Assembly: GCA_026646885.1 (NCBI GenBank)
Contig: JAPKHK010000003.1
Coordinates: 124,001 to 188,000 of the forward strand
Reading direction: 5' to 3'
DNA from: Casimicrobiaceae bacterium
Lineage (GTDB): Bacteria > Pseudomonadota > Gammaproteobacteria > Burkholderiales > Casimicrobiaceae
DNA: 64,000 bases
Position 1 is the stretch's first letter. Each line of letters opens with the position of its first letter. Below the pieces are notes generated by a model. That model did no database searches. It was not told where the DNA came from and saw only the letters and a list, made by a program, of their open reading frames with translations. Below, in pieces: positions 34,067-41,459 of this stretch. Position numbers and translations under genes: made by a program.

Positions 34067-34144
34067 ATGAGCATGAACTCTGTCCAAGGCCTCCTGCAAG
34101 AATGCGAAACCTACCCGCCGCAACTCGACGATGAACCTGAGTGA
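34067..34144 (+). CDS. possible 25-residue leader peptide overlapping the hybrid kinase start
   Basis: A short frame begins ATG AGC ATG AAC at 34067, just after the predicted sigma28 -10, and ends at TGA 34142-34144, 14 bases into the kinase gene. The peptide is MSMNSVQGLLQECETYPPQLDDEPE by translation. It could couple translation to the kinase start, which has no evident ribosome site. There is no homology evidence, and chance is a real alternative. Confidence 0.2.
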   Translation: MSMNSVQGLLQECETYPPQLDDEPE

Positions 34145-37100
34145 ATCCCCCTTGCCGCCAGCGCTCTCTCCCCATCGCGTCCCGGAGCCCCACACGGATA
34201 GCAAAGAGGAAGTCGGCTCGGTAAGAGCAGAAAAGTGGCTGCTCGCCCTCATCCCGGCGATGGGAATCGCCACGACCGTGGGCGGTGTCATCGCCGCCGG
34301 GGACAACCGACTCTGGGCCTATCTCATTCTCACCATGGGTCTGGCGACCACCGCCGGCCTGGCGCTCCTGGTGCGCAGTTGGTTCTCCCGGGCTCTAGCC
34401 CGTGAGATCGAACAGGCGCGAAGCGTCGAGGACCTGCGGCGTGCCAAGGCGGAAGCGCAAGCGGCCTGGTGGCAGAGTCCCATCCCGCTGTTTCGCGCCG
34501 ACGCCACCGGCGCTTGGACGGCGGTGAACCCCAGCCTGTGCACGCTGCTGCGACGGACTCCCGAGGAATTGATCGGTGACGGCTGGTGGCGCGGCATCGA
34601 CCGCCGCGACCTGGCCGCCATGGACGCACCCTGGCGTACCGCACTGGCCGAGCGGCGCAGTTTCGATAGCCGCTGCCGGATCACCACTGGGGAAGGACAG
34701 CCGCTGTGGCTGGAGTTGCACGTCGCGCCCCTCACCGATGCGCCTGGCTTCTGTGGTGGTCTCATCTCCATCGACAGTGAAGAGCAATTGCGCAGAGACC
34801 TCGCGCAAGCCCAGGAACACCGTGATCTGGTGCTCGACGGCCTGAATGCGGCGGTCTTTGACTGGGACGTCGCGAGCGGACGCATACGGCTCACACGGCA
34901 ATGGCCCAAAATGCTCGGCGAGGAACCCGCGACTGTCGAAGCCAGCGCCGCCGAACTCGAAACCTTGGCACATCCAGAGGACCGCGGCCCGATTCAGGCG
35001 CAGGCTGTTGCCGCGCTCAATGGCGCGACCCCTTTCTATCATGTCGAGCACCGCATTCGCCGCGGTGATGGGCATTGGATCTGGGTCGAGAGCCACGGCA
35101 AAGTGGTGCAGCGGGCAGCCGATGGCAGCGCGCTACGCATGGTCGGTTACAACCGCGACGTCACCCTGAGGAAGCGCCTCGAAGCGGCCCTGCGCGACGC
35201 CGAAGCTCACCATGCCAGGGTTCTGGATGATATGAGCGAGGTGCTGTTCCGCACCGATGCCGCCGGGCACTTCACCTATCTCAATGCCACTTGGACCGAG
35301 CTCACCGGTCATGTGGCGGAGGACAGCCTGGGGCGGCCGCTGCAGCACTTCATCCACCCTGAAGACCGTGGCGAGATGTATCACCTGCTGCGCGGCTTGA
35401 CTGACGGGCGGCTCGCCGAAATCCGCCATGAAATTCGCGCCGCCGGCAAGGACGGCTTCGATCGCTGGCTCGAACTGCGCCTGCGCGCGCTCAAAGACGA
35501 CGAGGGCTTGCTCCAAGGCACCGCGGGTACGATGCACGACGTCACCGAGCGGCATCGCGCTGAACTGGAACTGCGCCGGGCCAAAGAAAGCGCCGAGAAT
35601 GCCAATCGGGTCAAGACCGATTTCCTCGCCAATGTCAGTCAGGAAGTGCGCACACCGCTGCATGGCATCGTCGGCATGGCCGATTTGATGCTGGAAGGGC
35701 AGCTCGATGAAGGCCAGCGCGAGCATTTGCAGCTGATCCGCGCCTCTTCCGCTTCGCTGTTGCGCACCCTCAACGAAGTGCTCGACTTCTCGCGCATCGA
35801 AGCGGGAAAAATGGGCATCGAGCTCGGCGAGTTTCCCTTGCAGCAAGCGCTGCAGCAAGCCACCAAGCCACATGCCCTGGTTGCCGCGCGCAAGGGTCTG
35901 AACCTGCGCATCAAGGTGGCCAACGAGGTTCCGGAAACACTTACCGGCGACGCCAAGCGCCTGGAGCAGGTGCTCGACCATCTTCTCGACAACGCGGTGA
36001 AGTTCACCGCCGCGGGAGAAGTCGAGCTTTCTGTGTTGGTACGCGCCGAGCTCTCGGAACGGGTCATGCTGGAGTTCATAGTCCGTGACACCGGCAGCGG
36101 CTTTTCCAGCCAGCAGCGCGAAAACCTTTTCGGCGCCTTCTCCCACGCGCAGCGCACCTCGGAAACCGGCCAATCCGGGGTCGGCCTGGGACTGGCGATC
36201 TGCAAGCGCCTGGCGGAGATGATGGGCGGCGAAATTTGGGCCGAGTCCGCTCCAGGACGTGGCAGCACCTTCCACTTCACCGCGCGCTTTTACCGGCCCA
36301 ACCCCCTGGTGGGTCGCGCGCTCGCTCTGCCGGCCGCCAAGCCGCGGGAGGCCGCCAAACCGAATCACGCTACCGGGCTAACGGTGCTGCTGGTGGAAGA
36401 TGACCTGCTCAATCAGAAAGTCGCCGCCAGCCTACTGCGCAGCCTTGGCCACTTCCCGAGCATAATCGCCAGCGGTGCCGAAGCCATCGTCGCCTGGGAA
36501 ACCACGCGTTTTGATCTCATGCTCATGGACTTGCAGCTGCCGCAGATGGGCAGCTTCGAAGCGGCACGCTACATCCGCGACAAAGAGAAGACGCGGGGGG
36601 AGCACTTGCCCATCATCGCCATGACCGCGCAAAACGACGACGATGATCGCGCCCGCTGTCAGGAGTTGGCCATCGACGAATGCTTATGCAAGCCCATAGA
36701 GAAGGATGCTTTGGCCGCGGCGGTGGACCGAGCGGCGGCACAGATCAAACCTCGGCGGCGGCCCGCCGCGAAGAAAGCGACTGGCTCCGGGACCTTGGAC
36801 CTCGATGCCGCGCTCGCACGCGTCAACAATGACGGCCCGATGATGGTGAAGATCCTCGAACTCTTTCGGGAACGCTGCCCCGCCGGCGTCGAGCTATGCC
36901 GCAAGGCGATCGCTGAAGGCGACAGCGCCACGCTGGCAAGTGCGGCGCACGGCCTCAAGGGCATGGCCGGCACCGTCGGTGCGGTACGTTTGCAGTCCTT
37001 GGCCGGAGCCCTGGAAAAGTGCGCGCGCGAAGCTCGCCTTGCGGATGGCCGCGCTGCCCTGGACAACGTCGACCGCGCGGTGAGCGAACTCCTGCCGCTC

Positions 37101-37151
37101 ATCGCAAGCGCCACGCGCGAGCTCGTGCCGATCCAGGCGACCGCCTCCTGA
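34131..37151 (+). CDS. PAS hybrid histidine kinase-like protein lacking the phospho-acceptor histidine
   Basis: 1006 aa. Two membrane helices (~38-57, 63-84), three PAS domains (~110-475), HisKA (~495-565), HATPase (~610-725), receiver (~750-870), HPt (~890-990). The H-box reads FLANVSQEVRTPLHG: the histidine is glutamine, Q504, codon CAG at 35640-35642. ATP-site motifs (LDNAVKF, DTGSGF, GVGLGLAI) look intact, as do receiver D800 (LMDLQLP) and HPt H940 (AAHGLKGMAG). It cannot autophosphorylate in the usual way; it may bind ATP as a pseudokinase, act in a relay fed by another kinase, or serve as a phosphate sink. Converges on the EAL-HDOD gene with a 24-base gap. Confidence 0.9.
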   Translation: MNLSESPLPPALSPHRVPEPHTDSKEEVGSVRAEKWLLALIPAMGIATTVGGVIAAGDNRLWAYLILTMGLATTAGLALLVRSWFSRALAREIEQARSVEDLRRAKAEAQAAWWQSPIPLFRADATGAWTAVNPSLCTLLRRTPEELIGDGWWRGIDRRDLAAMDAPWRTALAERRSFDSRCRITTGEGQPLWLELHVAPLTDAPGFCGGLISIDSEEQLRRDLAQAQEHRDLVLDGLNAAVFDWDVASGRIRLTRQWPKMLGEEPATVEASAAELETLAHPEDRGPIQAQAVAALNGATPFYHVEHRIRRGDGHWIWVESHGKVVQRAADGSALRMVGYNRDVTLRKRLEAALRDAEAHHARVLDDMSEVLFRTDAAGHFTYLNATWTELTGHVAEDSLGRPLQHFIHPEDRGEMYHLLRGLTDGRLAEIRHEIRAAGKDGFDRWLELRLRALKDDEGLLQGTAGTMHDVTERHRAELELRRAKESAENANRVKTDFLANVSQEVRTPLHGIVGMADLMLEGQLDEGQREHLQLIRASSASLLRTLNEVLDFSRIEAGKMGIELGEFPLQQALQQATKPHALVAARKGLNLRIKVANEVPETLTGDAKRLEQVLDHLLDNAVKFTAAGEVELSVLVRAELSERVMLEFIVRDTGSGFSSQQRENLFGAFSHAQRTSETGQSGVGLGLAICKRLAEMMGGEIWAESAPGRGSTFHFTARFYRPNPLVGRALALPAAKPREAAKPNHATGLTVLLVEDDLLNQKVAASLLRSLGHFPSIIASGAEAIVAWETTRFDLMLMDLQLPQMGSFEAARYIRDKEKTRGEHLPIIAMTAQNDDDDRARCQELAIDECLCKPIEKDALAAAVDRAAAQIKPRRRPAAKKATGSGTLDLDAALARVNNDGPMMVKILELFRERCPAGVELCRKAIAEGDSATLASAAHGLKGMAGTVGAVRLQSLAGALEKCAREARLADGRAALDNVDRAVSELLPLIASATRELVPIQATAS

Positions 37152-37175
37152 GCGAAACTGCTAGGCCAGATCCGT

Positions 37176-38441
37176 TTAACGGTGCAAAGCTCTTCCGGCT
37201 TCCGTGGCCCATTCGAGTGCCTGCGCGTGAAGCTGGTTGACCTGCGTCGCGCCGAGTCCAGCGGGCACGCGAGCCCAGCCCGACGCTTCATCGGGATTAC
37301 CATCGAGCGCGCTGACGAAGCCGAGCAGTTCTCCCAGCGGCCCTGCTTCGTCACGCAAGGCGCGCGCCACATCCTCGGCAACAGGCACGAGCCGCAAAAC
37401 GTCTTCGAGGGACAATCCCAGGACCGCCGGCAGAAATGAGAGAATTCCGGTGAGAAAGGCCCGCTCCGGCAAGCGCGCGTCCCCGCCACACTTTTCGGCG
37501 AGCAGTTCCAGAAAACGCGCGCGCGCCGCGGCCCATTGCAGCCGTGCCGCGGCTCCCGTATCTGCGCCGGAATTGGCGAAGATCAGCAGTTGCAACCAGC
37601 GCTGCAGTGGCTTCAAGCCGACCGCATAGAGGGCTTCGCGCAGGCTCGCCACCGGCCGCGCCAGGCCGATGCCAGGTGAGTTGGCCAAGCGCAACAAGCC
37701 TACCGCCAAAGCCGGCTCGCGCTTGATCTCCGCCTCGACTTCGACGCCACTGGCTTCGCGCAGCACAAGACCGAGAAGGCGAATCAGAGCAAGCTCCGAA
37801 TGATCCAGCTTCCGCCCGGTAACGATGGTCGGACGCGCGAAATAGAACCCCTGAAAGAGTTCGAAGCCGAGATCGCGACAAGCCTCCAGGCGCGCCCGGC
37901 TATCGATCTTCTCGGCGAGCAGCGTCACGTCGAACGGCCTTAGCTGGGCCACCAGCGCTGCCACTTCGGCATCGCCGAGCGGCAGGAGATCAACCTTCAC
38001 GATGTCGACGAACTCCAGGATTTCGCGAAAGCGATCTTCGTGCCGCGTATAGTCGTCGAGCGCGAGCGTGAACCCCGCGGACTTGAGCGCCCGGCATCGG
38101 GCGAGCACTCCGGGGCCGGGCTCGACGTGCTCGATAATCTCGATGACGAATCGCTCGGGATCGAGCAACTCCACGCTGCCGGAGTGCAGCATCACCGTGT
38201 CGAAATTGACAAAGGCGCGCTTGTCCTCGAGGGCGGCGTCCAAGCCCAGATCGGAGAGCACACGCAACAAGACGGTCGAAGTCGCCTCGGCATGGTTGTC
38301 GATGAGCGCAGCGCCCGAGGCCTTGTTCCGAAATAGCAGCTCGTAGGCAACGATCTGCTGGCGACGATCGAGTATGGGCTGCCGCCCAAGGAAACACTCG
38401 TCGGCGAGCTGCCTAGCGGGTCCGTCGCGCGAGGACTTCAC
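37176..38441 (-). CDS. EAL-HDOD signalling protein (EAL degenerate)
   Basis: 421 aa of the YuxH-like EAL plus HDOD class. N-terminal EAL-like domain (~15-215): the EAL triplet reads ELL (YELLFRNKA). NFDTVML, VIEIIEH, LALDDY, VKVDLL and LLAEKID are recognisable, but several catalytic positions are lost, so c-di-GMP hydrolysis is unlikely. C-terminal HDOD domain (~220-400; LVLREASGVEVEAEIKREPALAVGLLRLANSPG). Such proteins usually act as scaffolds or binding proteins. It is expressed leftward from a 648-base intergenic region shared with the receiver-PAS kinase gene. No sigma28-like element was found for it. Confidence 0.88.
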   Translation of the reverse strand: MKSSRDGPARQLADECFLGRQPILDRRQQIVAYELLFRNKASGAALIDNHAEATSTVLLRVLSDLGLDAALEDKRAFVNFDTVMLHSGSVELLDPERFVIEIIEHVEPGPGVLARCRALKSAGFTLALDDYTRHEDRFREILEFVDIVKVDLLPLGDAEVAALVAQLRPFDVTLLAEKIDSRARLEACRDLGFELFQGFYFARPTIVTGRKLDHSELALIRLLGLVLREASGVEVEAEIKREPALAVGLLRLANSPGIGLARPVASLREALYAVGLKPLQRWLQLLIFANSGADTGAAARLQWAAARARFLELLAEKCGGDARLPERAFLTGILSFLPAVLGLSLEDVLRLVPVAEDVARALRDEAGPLGELLGFVSALDGNPDEASGWARVPAGLGATQVNQLHAQALEWATEAGRALHR

Positions 38442-38574
38442 GGCGCAGCGCCGCAGTTCTCGTCGAAATGGGCGCTATTCGGCGTGGATTCGAGCTTTCC
38501 TCGCGCGGCGCTTGCCCGATAGGAGAGCATCAGGCGTCGATGCCACGCCTTGGCCTGCGCCCTGGCCGCAACGC

Positions 38575-38760
38575 AAATGCCCTTCTCGCGCGCTGGAACA
38601 TACACATGCATTGCCTTCTCCTCGGTGGCTTACGCCGCCCGCCTCCGCCCATCGTCGTTGATGGCCCGACACAAGGCGACCTGCACGCACACGACTTGAC
38701 TTCGGTTACGGCGAAATGGGCGGCAGTCTTGAGAACCCTTGCGCGCACGATCGAAATCCC
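38575..38760 (+). pseudogene. possible IS91-type transposase remnant
   Basis: In one plus-strand frame the segment WNIHMHCLLLGG near 38595-38630 resembles the N-[IV]-H-[LFM]-H-x-L-x-L-D-G motif of IS91-family (HUH) transposases. It is followed by PTQGDLHAH and a helix-like stretch VTAKWAAVLRTLART, in the order seen in that family. There is no complete frame and there are no terminal repeats, so this is at best a decayed fragment. Confidence 0.22.
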
Positions 38761-38846
38761 AGGCACGCCCAGCCTGCCCCCACTTGAGCTGACGCTTGGG
38801 GCAGCGCGTGCCAGACCTTCTGCCCACCTCAACCGATCACTCAAGC

Positions 38847-38880
38847 GATTGATTCGTAAAGAGAGTATTTGATTGATTCG
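38847..38880 (+). repeat. pair of 10-base direct repeats
   Basis: GATTGATTCG occurs at 38847-38856 and again at 38871-38880, 24 bases apart start to start, about 210 bases upstream of the receiver-PAS kinase gene. Possible regulator binding sites on nearly the same face of the helix. Confidence 0.35.
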
Positions 38881-39089
38881 ACGGCACCAGGCAGCACCTA
38901 GGCCCACAAGCGCCGCCGCGTTAGTCCCGCCCTCTGCCAACACCTCAGCCGTGGTTCTGCCGCGCAATGCCGCTCACCCCATGGGCGCGAATCCGGCACT
39001 CTTAACGCCGGGCGCGGATTTGCGTATGATCCCGGTTGCCGGCTGGAGAAATGGCGAATACGGATGGAGGGGCTGGCCGGGGCCAACGC

Positions 39090-40589
39090 ATGAGCAAGGA
39101 ACTGCGGGTACTCTTTATCGAAGATTCCGAGGACGATGTCTTGCTCCTCGCGTCGCGCTTCGCCGCGTCGGGCTACGATCTGACTCAGCGGCGCGTGGAT
39201 ACGGCCGCCGGCGTGCGCACCGCGCTGACCGACCAGAGTTGGGACCTCATCCTCTGCGATCACAACATGCCGGGGTTCAATTCCAGCCAGGCATTGAGCA
39301 TCTTGAACGAGTTGGGCATCGACACGCCCTTCATCATCGTTTCCGGCATGATCGGGGAAGAGTCCGCCGTGGAGGCGATGCGTGCCGGCGCCAGCGACTA
39401 CCTGATGAAGGACAAGTTGAAGCGCCTCGTTCCCGCCGCCGAACGGGCCATCTACGCAGCACAGGTGCGCCGCGCGCACCGTCATGCCCGCCTAGCGCTC
39501 GTCGAAACCGAAGCGCGTCTGTCGCTCATCGCCGCCAATATCCCAGGCATGATTTTCCAGCTCACCCGTGGACGCGACAAGCTGCTGCATTTCACCTATG
39601 TGAGCGAAGGTTGCCAGACCCTTCTCGGTGTGGCGGCGGGCATGCTGCTGGAGCGCGCGGAGAATTTTCTTTCCTTGATCGTCGAGGACGATCGCGCCGC
39701 CTTCAATCGCAGCCTCGACCTCTCCGCCTCGGGCATGACCACCTGGAATTGGGAAGGCCGGATACGCTATGAATACTCCGGCACGGAGAAATGGGTCAAT
39801 TGGCGCTCTTCACCGCGCGGCCTCGACGATGGCCGAGTGGTCTGGGACGGCATCGTGTGGAACGTCACGCAGAGCAAGGTCGCAGAGGCCGAATTGCGCG
39901 AGTCGCGCGCGACGCTCTCGCAGCTCACTTCCCACCTCAACCATGTGCGCGAGGAAGAACGCAAGCGGCTTTCCCGTGAGATCCACGATGACATCGGCGG
40001 GATGCTCACCGCGCTCAAGATCGACGTTGCCTGGATCAAAGCACGGGCGACTTCGGAAAGCCCGGAATTTCAGGAAAAGATCGAAAGCCTCGACCTGCTG
40101 ATCGGGCAAATCATGACCGCCACCAGCCGCATCGCCAGGGACTTGCGCCCTGGTATCCTGGACTATGGTCTGGTTGCCTCGATCGAATGGTTGACCGCTG
40201 ACTTCGGCAAACATTCCGGCATTTCCTGCCACCTGCGCTGCAGCGAAGAGGACATTGAGCTCGACCCCGACATCGCCGCGGCGGTCTTTCGCATCTGCCA
40301 AGAGAGCCTGACCAACATCGCCAAACATGCGGCAGCAACCGAGGCGGTGATCTGGCTCGCGCGCACTTCCGATGGGCTTTCTCTGGAAGTCCGTGACAAT
40401 GGCCGGGGCATCGGCGCTGAGGAATTGCAGAAGCCGCGCGCTTTCGGCATCATCGGCATGAACGAGCGCCTGCGCCAGTTCGGTGGCAAACTTGAAATTG
40501 TCGGCGCCCCAGGCGGCGGCACCAGCGTCGTGGTGCATCTTCCCCTTGCTCCTGCCGGAGCGCCAGAAAAGCAGATGCCCTTGTTGTGA
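39090..40589 (+). CDS. receiver-PAS-histidine kinase (HisKA_3, NarX-like)
   Basis: 499 aa, soluble. N-terminal receiver (~1-125; VLFIEDSEDDVLLL, LILCDHNMPGF with acceptor Asp, YLMKDKLKRLVPAAERA), a PAS-like domain (~145-275), then the NarX/DegS-type dimerisation domain with H299 in LSREIHDDIGGML and a HATPase domain (VFRICQESLTNIAKHA, VRDNGRGI). ATG 39090 was chosen because the receiver begins there; ATG 39051 is an alternative. The next gene, 13 bases on, encodes a NarL-type regulator and is its evident partner. The receiver at the N-terminus of the kinase implies that the kinase is itself controlled by another phosphodonor. Confidence 0.9.
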   Translation: MSKELRVLFIEDSEDDVLLLASRFAASGYDLTQRRVDTAAGVRTALTDQSWDLILCDHNMPGFNSSQALSILNELGIDTPFIIVSGMIGEESAVEAMRAGASDYLMKDKLKRLVPAAERAIYAAQVRRAHRHARLALVETEARLSLIAANIPGMIFQLTRGRDKLLHFTYVSEGCQTLLGVAAGMLLERAENFLSLIVEDDRAAFNRSLDLSASGMTTWNWEGRIRYEYSGTEKWVNWRSSPRGLDDGRVVWDGIVWNVTQSKVAEAELRESRATLSQLTSHLNHVREEERKRLSREIHDDIGGMLTALKIDVAWIKARATSESPEFQEKIESLDLLIGQIMTATSRIARDLRPGILDYGLVASIEWLTADFGKHSGISCHLRCSEEDIELDPDIAAAVFRICQESLTNIAKHAAATEAVIWLARTSDGLSLEVRDNGRGIGAEELQKPRAFGIIGMNERLRQFGGKLEIVGAPGGGTSVVVHLPLAPAGAPEKQMPLL

Positions 40590-40602
40590 GGCTCGGCCCA
40601 AA

Positions 40603-41247
40603 ATGAGTTTGTCCAAGTTGCGCGTCGCGATCGTCGACGATCATGCCATCGTTCGCCAGGGCTTGCGGCAAATTTTGCAGGATACTGAAGATCTCGCGGT
40701 CGCTGGAGAGGCCGATTGCAGTGCAGAGGCGCTTCGGCTGGTGCGCAGCCATCCGGTGGACGTGATGCTGCTCGACATTTCGCTGCCAGATCGCCATGGC
40801 ATCGAGACCCTCAAGCTGATCAAGAAGGAATTCGCCAAGCTCCCCATCCTCATCCTCAGCATGCACACCGAGGATCAGTATGCAGTGCGCGCCCTGCGCG
40901 CGGGAGCGGCCGGCTACCTCACCAAAGCCAGCGCTCCGGCGCAGCTGGTAAGCGCCATCCGGGTCGTGGCCACAGGCAAGAGCTACATTTCCCCCACGGT
41001 CGCCGAAGAACTCGCCAAGAATGTCCGCCAAGACAGCGAGCGGCCGCTCCACGAAACGCTTTCCGATCGCGAATATCAAACGCTGTGTCTGATCGCCTCG
41101 GGCAAGACCGTGGGCGACATTGCCGAAGAGCTCGCCCTTTCCGTCAAGACCGTGAGCGTTTATCGCGCCCGCATTTTGGAAAAAATGGGTCTCAAGAACA
41201 ACGCCGAGCTCACGCACTATGCGATGAAGCACGCCTTGGTGGAATGA
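40603..41247 (+). CDS. NarL/FixJ-family response regulator
   Basis: 214 aa. Receiver (~5-120; VAIVDDHAIVRQGL, VMLLDISLPDRHG acceptor Asp, GYLTKASAP) and a LuxR-type helix-turn-helix (~145-205; LSDREYQTLCLIASGKTVGDIAEELALSVKTVSVYRARILEKMGL). Likely phosphorylated by the HisKA_3 kinase encoded immediately upstream, and binds DNA as a dimer. The start at 40603 follows the kinase stop by 13 bases. The inverted repeat before flhDC has the shape of a site for this protein class, but no link is demonstrated. Confidence 0.93.
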   Translation: MSLSKLRVAIVDDHAIVRQGLRQILQDTEDLAVAGEADCSAEALRLVRSHPVDVMLLDISLPDRHGIETLKLIKKEFAKLPILILSMHTEDQYAVRALRAGAAGYLTKASAPAQLVSAIRVVATGKSYISPTVAEELAKNVRQDSERPLHETLSDREYQTLCLIASGKTVGDIAEELALSVKTVSVYRARILEKMGLKNNAELTHYAMKHALVE

Positions 41248-41365
41248 AGGCAACGCGTCGCGTGCCGATTCGCGGGTTGCATTGAGCGTTAAGCGGTTGC
41301 GGTCAGGCCCGCTTGCGCTGGCGATGGCCGAGCGAAGCGCGCGTCGGCGCGATCACCGAGTCCCT

Positions 41366-41392
41366 TCAAGGCAGCGCCAGGGCGGCCGTTAA
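41366..41392 (+). promoter_or_regulatory. sigma28 (FliA) promoter of the diguanylate cyclase gene
   Basis: TCAAGGCA at 41366-41373, 11 bases, GCCGTTAA at 41385-41392 (7 of 8 to GCCGATAA), 67 bases before the ATG at 41460, in the gap after the NarL-type regulator. Spacing and distance to the gene agree with the chemoreceptor and hybrid-kinase promoters. Confidence 0.5.
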
Positions 41393-41459
41393 CAGTTTTG
41401 TTCCACTCCCCACTGACGTCCATCGACACTCCGCCCTCCGCGCTCGACCGCCCTGCCCT

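Larger units (their letters stand above)
38442..39089. other. long divergent intergenic region
   Basis: About 650 bases between two divergent signalling genes, longer than any other gap here. It contains a possible transposase remnant (around 38575-38760) and two direct copies of GATTGATTCG at 38847-38856 and 38871-38880 in a locally AT-richer stretch. No convincing full-length gene was found on either strand. Confidence 0.4.
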
